The notes under the pieces: generated by a model
The model's input: the letters and a program-made list of their open reading frames with translations, nothing else
Database searches by the model: none
Told to the model about the DNA's origin: nothing
IMG/VR virus record: IMGVR_UViG_3300010396_000070
Coordinates: 1-39,923 of that record
DNA length: 39,923 bases
Reading direction: 5' to 3' (one strand)
Origin: a virus
Made by a program: the position numbers and the translations under genes
Part shown: positions 29,824 to 38,410 of the stretch, one piece after another
Layout: each line of letters starts with the position of its first letter
Position numbering within the stretch: the first letter of the stretch is position 1

Positions 29824-31500
29824 ATGATATTCCGGCTTGCGTTTGCAGTGCTGGCGATCGCGCTCGCCTTTGCGGGCCCGGCATCAGCCCAGGTACCAAC
29901 CGCGTACTCGCTGATCGATTCCGCGCAGGCTCATTTTCAGGTCGGCGTCTTCCAGAACAGCGGCAATTCGAAGATTTTTCCTGGATCGGTTTCGGTCGAT
30001 GCCAGCGGCAACCCGCTTTCCGGGACGGCCGGGGTCACCAACACGAACGGGGCCGCACTGTATGTCCAGGGCGTCACCGGCGGCCTTCCGATTCCGATGG
30101 CCTTTGCCTCGCCTCAGCACATCATCTGCGATAGCGGCTGCTCGACCGGAGGTGGCGGCGGCCTGTCCGTCGCCTTTGCGGGTCCGATCGGCGCCAATGG
30201 AACGCCAGTTGGCTTCAAGGATGCAAGCGGTAACTTCCAGCCGCTCCTCGGCGACGTCACGAACGGCCAATGGGTTTCGATCAAGGCCTCGGTAGCTCTT
30301 CCCGTCACCGGCACATTCTTCCAAGCCACGCAACCGATCAGTGCCGTAAGCCTTCCGCTTCCGACCGGTGCTGCGACACAGACGACGCTGGCGGCGCTGT
30401 TGACCGCGCTTGGGACACCGTTTCAGGCCGGCGCCAGCATCGGCAACACCGCCTTCGGCATCTCCGGCACGCTTCCCGCCTTTGCCACTACTCCGACGGT
30501 CAATCTCGGGACGATTGGCACGGCCGCTACGGCCGCGCTACAGACGACCGGCAACACGTCGCTGGCTTCCATCGACACCAAGACGCCGGCGCTTGGGCAG
30601 GCCCTCGCTGCCTCGTCTGTGCCTGTCGTACTCACCGCGGCACAACTCGCCACCTTGACCCCGCCGAGCTCCGTCACCGTGACGCAGGCAACCGGCACCA
30701 ACCTGCATATGGTCTGTGACAGCGGCTGTTCCTCTTCGTCGTCGCCATCGTTCGGATCGGCCTTCCCGTCTACCGGCACACCGATCGGCATGACGCAAGG
30801 CGGTAACCTGACCGCATTGAGCGGGACAGGCGGCGCGCTGAACATCAACATTTCGAGTGGATCGATTGCGAACACGTCGTTCGGGATTTCGGGAACGCTC
30901 CCGGCCTATGCAGCCACCCCGACGTTCAAGATCGACCAGACCACGCCCGGAACGACCAACGGGGTGCAGGTCAACAGCTCTGCACTCCCAACCGGAGCGG
31001 CGACCTCGGCAAATCAATCAAGCCAGATCACGCAGGAAACGGCGACGGCGACCGCTCTTGGCACGCCAGCAGATGCTGTTGCTACTGCTCCGGCCTCAAC
31101 TTCCAGCGCAACCGTTGTCGCGCTGCTCAAGGCGCTGCTCAATACCGGGCAGTATCCGTCAGGCGCAACGGCATTGACAGCGTCAGCGACCGGCACCACG
31201 GCTGCAACGACTGCGACTCTTGCCGGCGCGGTTGGCAAGACAACTTACATCTGCGGCCTTTCGATCCGCGCCAATGCCACGGCGGCTGTAACTGGAAACG
31301 CTACCGTAACCGGCACGATCACCGGCACGCTAAACTTCACCCAATGGACGGCGCCTGCCGCATCTGGCCTTGGCGTGACCGAGCAAATCTTTAACCCATG
31401 CGTCCCGGCTTCGGCGACCAATACAAGCATTGCAGTGGTTTCTGCCCCGCCTGGGACGGGTGGCGTCGTCTCCTCGACCGCTTGGGGCTATCAACTGTGA
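29824..31500 (+). CDS. Secreted repeat-rich virion/surface protein, 558 aa
   Basis: Sec signal peptide (MIFRLAFAVLAIALAFAGPA, cleavage after ASA). The mature part is Ala/Thr/Gly/Ser-rich beta with two diverged internal copies: CDSGCS at residues 102-107 and 298-303, FGISGTLP at 211-218 and 353-360, LPTGAAT at 179-185 and 389-395. The C-terminal part (TYICGLSIRANATAAVTGNA) is a separate domain. Possibly a fibre or surface adhesin. ATG 29824 chosen; TTG 29818 possible. Confidence 0.75.
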   Translation: MIFRLAFAVLAIALAFAGPASAQVPTAYSLIDSAQAHFQVGVFQNSGNSKIFPGSVSVDASGNPLSGTAGVTNTNGAALYVQGVTGGLPIPMAFASPQHIICDSGCSTGGGGGLSVAFAGPIGANGTPVGFKDASGNFQPLLGDVTNGQWVSIKASVALPVTGTFFQATQPISAVSLPLPTGAATQTTLAALLTALGTPFQAGASIGNTAFGISGTLPAFATTPTVNLGTIGTAATAALQTTGNTSLASIDTKTPALGQALAASSVPVVLTAAQLATLTPPSSVTVTQATGTNLHMVCDSGCSSSSSPSFGSAFPSTGTPIGMTQGGNLTALSGTGGALNINISSGSIANTSFGISGTLPAYAATPTFKIDQTTPGTTNGVQVNSSALPTGAATSANQSSQITQETATATALGTPADAVATAPASTSSATVVALLKALLNTGQYPSGATALTASATGTTAATTATLAGAVGKTTYICGLSIRANATAAVTGNATVTGTITGTLNFTQWTAPAASGLGVTEQIFNPCVPASATNTSIAVVSAPPGTGGVVSSTAWGYQL

Positions 31501-32201
31501 AGCGCCTGATTGCAGCCATTTCAGGACTGTGCCTGCTCGCAACTTCGGCGGTCGGATTCTATCAGTCGCGGGACTCGAACTATAATATTTCAATCTCTGG
31601 CGGGGGCGGCGGCGGCTTCTCACTTGTCTCGCATACTTCGGCGGTCAATAGCGCGACGACGCCGGGGATTAATACGACGGGCGCAAATCTCATTGTCATA
31701 TTTACGACGCGGGAAAGTTCCGCGCCGACCGATAGTCTGGGAAACACTTGGACGCCTATCACAAACCTGACGGAAGGTAATTCGATCGGGGCACTCTACT
31801 ACAAATTCAATCCGACAACTGGTGCCGCACAGACCTTTACTTCTTCTGGCACCAACGGAACTATAGAAGTTCAGGCTTGGAGTGGCGCATCTGTTGGGCT
31901 TGATCCGGGTCTCCATTCGGCGGCGGGTAGCACTACAAGCAGCGCGACAGTCCAGCCCGGTTCGCTCACGCCTTCAGGCAATAACGAATTACTAGTCAGT
32001 GGAGCTTCGCTGGCGGGCGGTTCTACATATTCCGTAAATTCCAGCTTCACGATTTCAGATGCCAATAACTTCACCGGAGGATCCACATTCGGCGGCGCAA
32101 TGGGCTATTTCGTCCAAAGCACTGCGGCGGCTGTCAATCCAACGTGGTCCGTCAGCGCAGCACAAGCGGACCAAATGGCCGCGATGGCCGTGTTCAAATA
32201 G
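31497..32201 (+). CDS. Secreted beta-rich protein, 234 aa
   Basis: GTG by GTGA overlap. Signal-type N-terminus KRLIAAISGLCLLATSAVGF, then a Gly-rich linker (SGGGGGGFS) and a Ser/Thr/Asn/Gly beta-domain with TTGANLIVIFTTRESSAPTD, IEVQAWSGASVGLDPGLHSA and LTPSGNNELLVSGASLAGGS, which resemble carbohydrate-binding or jelly-roll modules of fibres. Codon use is less GC-biased than in the head genes. Confidence 0.7.
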   Translation: MKRLIAAISGLCLLATSAVGFYQSRDSNYNISISGGGGGGFSLVSHTSAVNSATTPGINTTGANLIVIFTTRESSAPTDSLGNTWTPITNLTEGNSIGALYYKFNPTTGAAQTFTSSGTNGTIEVQAWSGASVGLDPGLHSAAGSTTSSATVQPGSLTPSGNNELLVSGASLAGGSTYSVNSSFTISDANNFTGGSTFGGAMGYFVQSTAAAVNPTWSVSAAQADQMAAMAVFK

Positions 32202-32210
32202 CAGGCTAAA

Positions 32211-33605
32211 ATGAAGTGGATTACCGCGCTTTTTATCGTTTGCTGCGCTCCCGCACTATTAGCATTCACCGTTTTGCATGGATCGGGCGGGGCAACCCAG
32301 CCAAGCACTTGCCCGCAAGGGACCGCTATTGCTGACGGGTGCTCGGCTGCACCAACCGGGACGCCGCAACTTGCGGTCATGCTGGTTTCAAACTCCGTCA
32401 GCGTTCTTACCGTCACGGCGGGCAGCGGATACACCAATGGGACCGGCTACGCGCTTTCGTTCTCCGGTGGCGGATGCTCGGCGCAGCCGACCGGCACTAT
32501 CGATGTGGTTGGCGGCAGCCTCATTAACGCACAACTGCTGACGCACGGCTCTGGCTGTACGGCAGGAGCGGGGCCTACCGTTTCACTTCCGGGAGGCGTC
32601 GGCGCTGGAACCGGAGGCGTGGTTACAACCAGCGTCTATTCCACGCGGCCATCATGGAATATCGCGGGCGTCGATTATGCCGTAGGCCCCAGATCGTCAC
32701 CGACCAAGGTTGCGGGTGTCGATCCCGCGCCATCTTGCGTCACGCAAACCGCAGGCCAGTGGAATATCAATTCAGACAACTGCGTGATCAGCGGCTGGAC
32801 CTTAACCAATTGGCTCATTCAGGGCTGCAATTCCAGCGCCAATCCTACGATCACCGACAATATCTTCATCGCAAATCAGCCGGTCCTGGACCTTCAGGGG
32901 ACCGTAAATAGCTGCTCCGACAGCGACGGCTACAATATCAGCTACAACACGTTCGACGGGACCACTGGCACGACGGCATGGGGCGACGAGGGCTTTATCC
33001 TGCATGGCCGGCAGGGAACAACGGTTGCTCAATACAATCTGTTCAAAAACTCGCCATCCGACCAGATAGATGCCAGCCAAGGCAACGTGACGATCCGCTA
33101 CAATGTCTTCGTCAATAACGGTTATAGAGACGGATGCAGCGGCGCGAGCCTTCACCCCGACGTAATCCAGACGGGCGGCTTTGGCGCGGTATACACTTCC
33201 TTTGTCATTGATTTCAACTTCGTCGTACAGTCGGAATATCCCTGCGGCGGGACGGGTGGCGGCTCACAGGGATTCACGCTTGACGGCAATACCAACGGCT
33301 GCCCTACTAATTGTCCAGTGTTCGACGGGGGCCATGCCAACAACAATGTGATACTACTGACGGCCACACCGAAGGGTGCGACCGGACAGGGAATGCGGTT
33401 CGCCGTGGACCAGATGCCTGCGAGTTCGTCGTTTACGACATCCGGAAACTATATTGACCCCACAGGGCTCACCACGGCTACGAGCCAAGCCTTCCAGCAA
33501 TCCAGTTCCGGGACAACGTGCGGCACTTGCACGTGGTTACTTAACGGCAATGTCAACTTGATCGGCGCCACGCCATCAACTTGGAACACCAATGTTCCGG
33601 GGTAA
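32211..33605 (+). CDS. Secreted parallel beta-helix protein (depolymerase-like)
   Basis: 464 aa. Signal peptide MKWITALFIVCCAPALLAF, a Gly-rich beta-region (VLTVTAGSGYTNGTGYALSF), then repeated coils of right-handed beta-helix: WTLTNWLIQGCN, NPTITDNIFIANQ, GYNISYNTFDG, VAQYNLFKNSPSDQIDASQG, VTIRYNVFVNNGY, with N-x-F ladders. Cysteines are frequent and could form disulfides after export. Pectate-lyase-like folds in phages degrade capsular or exopolysaccharide, but they are normally tailspikes without a signal peptide. Catalytic residues cannot be named. Confidence 0.75.
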   Translation: MKWITALFIVCCAPALLAFTVLHGSGGATQPSTCPQGTAIADGCSAAPTGTPQLAVMLVSNSVSVLTVTAGSGYTNGTGYALSFSGGGCSAQPTGTIDVVGGSLINAQLLTHGSGCTAGAGPTVSLPGGVGAGTGGVVTTSVYSTRPSWNIAGVDYAVGPRSSPTKVAGVDPAPSCVTQTAGQWNINSDNCVISGWTLTNWLIQGCNSSANPTITDNIFIANQPVLDLQGTVNSCSDSDGYNISYNTFDGTTGTTAWGDEGFILHGRQGTTVAQYNLFKNSPSDQIDASQGNVTIRYNVFVNNGYRDGCSGASLHPDVIQTGGFGAVYTSFVIDFNFVVQSEYPCGGTGGGSQGFTLDGNTNGCPTNCPVFDGGHANNNVILLTATPKGATGQGMRFAVDQMPASSSFTTSGNYIDPTGLTTATSQAFQQSSSGTTCGTCTWLLNGNVNLIGATPSTWNTNVPG

Positions 33606-33610
33606 TCTGA

Positions 33611-34333
33611 TTATTTTCGAAAAACCCCAAGCAAATATCCGGGGCACTCCCGATCGATCCTGATCGCATAATCCGCGCTTGCAAATTTTCGCTGCCAGAT
33701 CATGCCGTCGATCCAGCGATATCTCTTTCGCAATCGGGAGAAGATGGAAGCAGATTTTGGATCGTGTTTCATCGAAACGCACATGATGCCGTTCTCTGAT
33801 AGAAAGCCTGCATACCTTATGACTTCGCATACGGCTTCCTCAACGGACAGATAATAAAGCACCTCGTTGAAGACTATCACGTCCCAAGTCTGATCAGTCT
33901 GGAACAGGCGAAGGTCGATAGCTTGCAAAGCTACAATGCCGTCTCTCTTGCCGCTCTCAATCGCATGGGCGCTAACATCGGTCCCGAGGTATCGTGAGAA
34001 TTTTGATAAGGCCAATGAAAGCGCTCCGGCAGCGCATCCGACATCGAGCACTGACGGATTTTCCACAGCGTGATACTTGATCATCGTCGCGGCCATCGCA
34101 TTGGCCGTATCTACTCCGATGGTGTGCCACAGATAGGCCGCAAAATGCGTTTGGGACATCAGGGAATCCCAGTGCTTGCGCATAGCTTCCGGCGACTTTG
34201 TCGGACGCTCGATCAACCGGCGAAGCGGAGGGAAAAATGCAGCCTTACGGGCGAAGTATCTTATAATAGCGCGTGGACGTCGCTTCCAGTCGCGGCGGTC
34301 GAACGGCTCATCAGCAATCGCTTGCCGGTCCAT
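33611..34333 (-). CDS. Class I SAM-dependent methyltransferase (moron)
   Basis: 240 aa, the only reverse gene in the late region. Motif I PSVLDVGCAAGALSLALS (93-110), post-I YLGTDVSAHAIE and motif WDVIVFNEVLYYLS mark a Rossmann-fold methyltransferase of the UbiE/Methyltransf_12 type, likely modifying a small molecule, sugar or lipid; no DNA-methylase motif (DPPY/NPPY) is present. N-terminus basic. ATG 34333 has AGGGG eight bases ahead. It is convergent with the beta-helix gene, with five bases between stops. Own promoter likely. Confidence 0.82.
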   Translation of the reverse strand: MDRQAIADEPFDRRDWKRRPRAIIRYFARKAAFFPPLRRLIERPTKSPEAMRKHWDSLMSQTHFAAYLWHTIGVDTANAMAATMIKYHAVENPSVLDVGCAAGALSLALSKFSRYLGTDVSAHAIESGKRDGIVALQAIDLRLFQTDQTWDVIVFNEVLYYLSVEEAVCEVIRYAGFLSENGIMCVSMKHDPKSASIFSRLRKRYRWIDGMIWQRKFASADYAIRIDRECPGYLLGVFRK

Positions 34334-34513
34334 TAAGATGGCCCCTAGATTATTATTTTATCAAAAGGCTACCGTTGGTTGATTCAACTGCCAATCGGCA
34401 TCAACCCAAATTCACCCCTTGACTCCCAAATAAGTCACCCGGAACCGGGGAAGGTTCAACGGGGTGATTGGGCGCGGATTTTCGTCTTCGCTCGAAAAAC
34501 GGAAGACACCGAC
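34334..34513. promoter_or_regulatory. Divergent intergenic region between methyltransferase and secreted gene
   Basis: AT-rich stretch at 34345-34370 gives, on the minus strand, TTGAAT followed about 19 bases later by GATAAAAT, a plausible methyltransferase promoter. On the plus strand TTGACT at 34419 lacks a good -10. TCACCC (34436) and GGGTGA form a dyad across 34436-34467. Nothing else stands out. Confidence 0.35.
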
Positions 34514-34861
34514 ATGACCAGAAAGACGTTGGCGGCCATCGCGGCCGCCGCTTTGATGTGCGCGCCTGCTTTTGCCGACAGCGGCATCCGGCGCGTGCCG
34601 TGCGGATATACTCAAACCACAGTCACGACCGTGCAGTCCCTGGCGATTCCTACCGCATGCGGCAGCAACCCATCTCTCGTCGTCATCAAGGCGGAGACGC
34701 AGGCGGTGCGCTATCGCGATGATGGTGTCGCGCCGACGGCCACGGTTGGAATGCCGGTGGCTGTGACCGATGCGCCGGTACACTATGAGGGCACGATCTC
34801 GGCTCTGCAATTCATCGCCCAGACTTCCGGCGGTGTCGTGGATGCCTCGTTCTACAAGTGA
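34514..34861 (+). CDS. Small secreted protein, 115 aa
   Basis: Sec signal peptide MTRKTLAAIAAAALMCAPAF, cleaved after AFA, then a beta-rich domain with two Cys: VPCGYTQTTVTTVQSLAIPT and ACGSNPSLVVIKAETQAVRY, and a C-terminal YEGTISALQFIAQTSGGVVD. GGAAG is eight bases before ATG 34514. The last gene of the signal-peptide block, coupled by GTGA to the neck gene. Similar small beta proteins occur in Rhizobiales prophages near tail genes. Confidence 0.72.
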   Translation: MTRKTLAAIAAAALMCAPAFADSGIRRVPCGYTQTTVTTVQSLAIPTACGSNPSLVVIKAETQAVRYRDDGVAPTATVGMPVAVTDAPVHYEGTISALQFIAQTSGGVVDASFYK

Positions 34862-35646
34862 CCCCCTCGATCACGGAAGACGCGATCAACACCGCGCTAG
34901 GCAATCTTATTTTGGCGATGCTGCCGCAGCTCACCGCCTCGAACATCATCATCGGCCAGGTCAACCGCGTCGCGTCTCCGGAAGGCGACTTCGTCGTGTT
35001 CTGGCCGCTCCGGCGCCCTCGCCTCGGCACCAACTTCGATCAGGACGAGATCGCTCTATTCGTCGGATCGATCTCTGGAACCATCCTGACCGTCACGACT
35101 GTCGTCGGCGGAGAGATTGTTGCCGGTGCTCCGATGTTCGGCGGTGGTGTCGCAGCCAACATCATTATCGTTGCGCAGCTTTCCGGAACGCCGGGCGGGA
35201 TCGGCCAATATGCGGTATCGGTAAACCAGCAGGTTTCCAGCGCGACGTTCCTCACCGGCCAGACCAGCATCCTTCAGCCGACCGAATGCGTCTATCAGAT
35301 CGATGTTCACGGGCCGAATTCCGCCGACAATGCGCAAGTGATCTCGACTCTGTTCCGCGATGAGTTCTCGGTCGACCAGTTGGAAGCGACCGGCCTGTCA
35401 CCGTTCTTTGCCGACGATCCCCGACAGATGCCGTTTACGACTGCGGCCAACCAGTACGAGAATCGCTGGGTGATCGAAGCACACTTCCAGATCGATCCTG
35501 TTCTCACGATCGCGCAGCAGTTCGCGACCGCTTTGACGATCGATCTTTACGACGTCGATCATCTGCCCGAGGTCAACACCTTGACCACGGATCTTACCCA
35601 GCCGGGCAATGAAGTCGTCGTTCCCCTGATCCTGTCCGGGGTTTGA
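34858..35646 (+). CDS. Neck terminator protein (LIC_12616-like) with inserted beta-module
   Basis: 262 aa, GTG by GTGA coupling. Residues 1-65 and 140-262 form the neck domain: INTALGNLILAMLPQLTASN, PTECVYQIDVHGPNSADNAQ, DEFSVDQLEATGLSPFFADD and MPFTTAANQYENRWVIEAHF, matching phage gp12/LIC_12616 neck proteins. Between them lies a module (69-133: ISGTILTVTTVVGGEIVAGA to GQYAVSVNQQVSSATF) like those in the cement and sheath proteins. Expected to seal the tail top. Confidence 0.8.
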   Translation: MTPSITEDAINTALGNLILAMLPQLTASNIIIGQVNRVASPEGDFVVFWPLRRPRLGTNFDQDEIALFVGSISGTILTVTTVVGGEIVAGAPMFGGGVAANIIIVAQLSGTPGGIGQYAVSVNQQVSSATFLTGQTSILQPTECVYQIDVHGPNSADNAQVISTLFRDEFSVDQLEATGLSPFFADDPRQMPFTTAANQYENRWVIEAHFQIDPVLTIAQQFATALTIDLYDVDHLPEVNTLTTDLTQPGNEVVVPLILSGV

Positions 35647-35704
35647 CAGCCCGCGACATCGTCGCAGTCCGACCACCCGCACCTCTCATAACTGGAAGAG
35701 AAGC

Positions 35705-37447
35705 ATGAGCACGATTCCTGCTAATGAGGTCGTTTCCGTAAACCCCGGCGTCCTGCCGGCGGGCGGCAACGCGCTCGTCTTGAACGGGCTGATGCTCTCG
35801 GCATCGACGCGCGTTCCGATCGGCAGCGTTCAGCAATTCTCAAGCCCTACTCTGGTCGGCGACTTCTTCGGCCCGCTTTCGATCGAAGCGTCTATGGCCG
35901 CGACCTATTTCGCAGGTTTCGACAATTCGACCGTGAAACCCGGCAATCTTCTGGTCGCGCAATACAACTCGGCGCCGGTTTCGGCTTACTTACGCGGCGG
36001 CGATCTCGCGGCCTCGACGACGCTGACGCAGTTGCAGGGCTTTTCCGGTACGCTGAGCGTGACGATCGATGGGGTGCTCAAGACGGCTTCCGTCAATCTG
36101 GCAGGCTCGACGTCGTTTACGAATGCAGCCGAGATCATCGCCAACACGCTCGGCATCGAGGGTGTGCAGGCAGCCGCATTCACAGGGTCAATCGCCACGA
36201 CGACGCTGACGGTCACCGCCTTCACGGCGGGAGAATTCAGCTTGGCGGCCGGCCAGGTCCTCAACGGCGCCGGCGTCACGGCCGGCACCTACATCCTTGC
36301 ACAGTTGACCAGCACGGAAGCCGGCGGAGCGCTCGGCGGCACCGGAACCTATTCGGTCAATGCCTCGCAATCGGTTGCCAGCGAATCGATGACGGCAGAC
36401 TCCCCCGCAGTACAGTTCGACAGCGTGTCCGGTGCCTTTGTGATCCTGTCCGGCACCACGGGTGCTAGCTCAACGATCACCTTCGGCTCCGGCGCCATGG
36501 CGACCGACCTGATGCTGACACAAGTGCTTGGAGCTGTTCTGTCGCAGGGTGCCGATACCGCTACGCCCGCCGCCTTCATGAATGCCATCGTGCAGAATGT
36601 CCGCAATTGGGCTTCCTTCTTCACGACCTTCAACCCCGACAATTCCGGCATCGCGAACCGGCTTGCGTTCGCGCAATGGGTCTCCGGCCAGAGCGATCGC
36701 TTCGTCTACGTCGTCACCGATAGCGATGCTTCGCCGACCGTGACGGTACCGGCCACCGCAAGCCTCGGTGGTCAGGTCGCCGCGCTCGGTTACGGCTCGG
36801 TGTCGGTCAACTGGCAGCCATCGGAGACCAATCTGGCGGCTTTCGTCTCCGGTGCGATTGCGTCCATCAACTTCGACCAGCCCGGCGGGCGCATTGCTTT
36901 CGCCGGCCGGCAGCAGGCCGGCCTCACGCCAGGGGTCACCGTTCAATCGGTCGCCGACAATCTCACGGCAAACGGCTACAGCTTCTATGGCGCGTACGCT
37001 ACCGCCAACGCCAACTTCATCCGTTACCAGAACGGGTTTGTGTCCGGTGCCTTCGAATGGCTCGACAACCTCGTCAACGCGATCTGGCTGGCGAACCAGT
37101 TCCAGCTTGATCTGATGACGTTGCTGCAGAACGCGTTCGCTATTCCCTACAACCAGGTCGGCAACGCGCAGATCGAAGCAGCCCTTTCGGACACGATCCA
37201 GCAGGGTCTTTCGTTCGGCGCCTACCGCAGCGGAATTCCGGTTGCTGGCACACAGGCTGCCGCGGTCAATGCGGCGGCGGGCGGCCTCAATATCGCCGCG
37301 ACGCTGTCGGTGCAGGGCTGGTACCTCTTCATCGGTACCGCGAGCGCTACCGTGCGCCAGCAGCGCGGATCGCCGCCGATGACGTTTTTCTACACCGATG
37401 GGGAAGCGGTGCAGAAGCTCGCCCTTTCCACCCTCGACCTTCTGTAA
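35705..37447 (+). CDS. DUF3383-type tail sheath protein
   Basis: 580 aa. N-terminal IPANEVVSVNPGVLPAGGNA, LVGDFFGPLSIEASMAATYF and AQYNSAPVSAYLRGGDLA are DUF3383 hallmarks; the C-terminal half has NFDQPGGRIAFAGRQQAGLT, ANGYSFYGAYATANANFIRY, WLANQFQLDLMTLLQNAF and YFLFIGTAS-type WYLFIGTASATVRQQR. Sheath monomers contract to drive the tube through the envelope. Residues 159-230 are the shared beta-module inserted near the surface. GGAAG RBS. This gene places the phage among contractile-tailed types. Confidence 0.87.
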   Translation: MSTIPANEVVSVNPGVLPAGGNALVLNGLMLSASTRVPIGSVQQFSSPTLVGDFFGPLSIEASMAATYFAGFDNSTVKPGNLLVAQYNSAPVSAYLRGGDLAASTTLTQLQGFSGTLSVTIDGVLKTASVNLAGSTSFTNAAEIIANTLGIEGVQAAAFTGSIATTTLTVTAFTAGEFSLAAGQVLNGAGVTAGTYILAQLTSTEAGGALGGTGTYSVNASQSVASESMTADSPAVQFDSVSGAFVILSGTTGASSTITFGSGAMATDLMLTQVLGAVLSQGADTATPAAFMNAIVQNVRNWASFFTTFNPDNSGIANRLAFAQWVSGQSDRFVYVVTDSDASPTVTVPATASLGGQVAALGYGSVSVNWQPSETNLAAFVSGAIASINFDQPGGRIAFAGRQQAGLTPGVTVQSVADNLTANGYSFYGAYATANANFIRYQNGFVSGAFEWLDNLVNAIWLANQFQLDLMTLLQNAFAIPYNQVGNAQIEAALSDTIQQGLSFGAYRSGIPVAGTQAAAVNAAAGGLNIAATLSVQGWYLFIGTASATVRQQRGSPPMTFFYTDGEAVQKLALSTLDLL

Positions 37448-37478
37448 CCCTTAAACCTCACCGTCGGAGTTTTCGCGC

Positions 37479-37910
37479 ATGTCAATCACATCGGCGAACG
37501 CGGTGGCGATGTTCACGCTTCCGGGCGTGTTCGACACCCCGTTTCAGCTTCAGCAATTTGCAGCCGACAACATCTTCGGTGTCGAGGCGATCGAGGCCGC
37601 AGAAACCGCGATGGGGGTCGATGGAACGCTCACCGGCGGTTTCGTCAACGTGCCGACCCGGCAGACCTGGTACATGATGGCGGATTCGCCCGGCAATTTC
37701 TTCTTCGATCAATGGTACCTGCAACAGAAGGCGCTGCAGGACACCCTGATCGCAAATGGCGTGATCATCCTTCGCAGTCTCGGCACCAAATACTCAATGG
37801 TTCGCGGTTTTCTTCGCAGCTATCAGCCAATCTCGGATGCTCAGAAGACCATGAAAGAGCGTCGTTTCATCATCGAGTGGCAGACGTCCATTCCCAACCC
37901 GAGCAATTAG
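37479..37910 (+). CDS. Tail tube-like protein
   Basis: 143 aa, directly after the sheath, as the inner tube gene is in most myoviruses. Beta-rich: FTLPGVFDTPFQLQQFAADN, VNVPTRQTWYMMADSPGNFF, DTLIANGVIILRSLGTKY and RRFIIEWQTSIPNPSN. Sequence pattern resembles DUF3277-type tube proteins only loosely. GGAG about 11 bases before ATG. Confidence 0.75.
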   Translation: MSITSANAVAMFTLPGVFDTPFQLQQFAADNIFGVEAIEAAETAMGVDGTLTGGFVNVPTRQTWYMMADSPGNFFFDQWYLQQKALQDTLIANGVIILRSLGTKYSMVRGFLRSYQPISDAQKTMKERRFIIEWQTSIPNPSN

Positions 37911-37913
37911 TGC

Positions 37914-38405
37914 ATGGCCCGTAAAGAGGCTTTCGTTACAATTCCGGGGCCGAATTCGGAAGATAACCGCGACGGTGGCAAGAGCTTCGTCATCGTCGAA
38001 ATGAATGCCTACGATCTGGAATGGTTTGCCATCCGCGCCTTCCAGGCTCTCGGCACTTCCGGGGTCCATATCGATCCGGAGGTTGTCAATGCCGGCGCGA
38101 TCGGCCTTTTCCTGTCGTTCTATCAGGCGTTCATGGGATCGACCGCGGAACAGATCAAGCCGCTTCGCGACGAGATGATGAATTGCGTCTTTTTGCTCCC
38201 GTCATCCGGCGTCCGAATGCCGTGGTCGCCCCAACTGGTCGAGAACGTCGGAACGCTGAAGATGTTGCGGGAGGCGTGGCTGAAGCTCCACACGGGTTTT
38301 ACGTTGGCCGAGCTCGTCCTGCATATGAACAACGAGATCTCGGCCCGGATGCGTACGACCCGCCGGCGGGGCTCCTCGAATACGTCAATGTCCCGCGAAC
38401 AATAG
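37914..38405 (+). CDS. Tail assembly chaperone
   Basis: 163 aa, helical. VEMNAYDLEWFAIRAFQALG, GLFLSFYQAFMGSTAEQIKP and MPWSPQLVENVGTLKMLREA fit chaperones encoded between tube and tape measure. Up to about residue 143 the sequence is regular; the last 20 residues (RMRTTRRRGSSNTSMSREQ) are Arg/Ser-rich and read like an out-of-frame tail. That suits a -1 frameshift to the frame continuing to 38554, which makes the longer chaperone form in many phages. Confidence 0.78.
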   Translation: MARKEAFVTIPGPNSEDNRDGGKSFVIVEMNAYDLEWFAIRAFQALGTSGVHIDPEVVNAGAIGLFLSFYQAFMGSTAEQIKPLRDEMMNCVFLLPSSGVRMPWSPQLVENVGTLKMLREAWLKLHTGFTLAELVLHMNNEISARMRTTRRRGSSNTSMSREQ

Positions 38406-38410
38406 GGGCC

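Noticed and set aside
33601-33635. GGGGT...ACCCC inverted repeat at the convergent stops as a bidirectional terminator
   Set aside because: Only five pairs around a long loop; too weak to claim.
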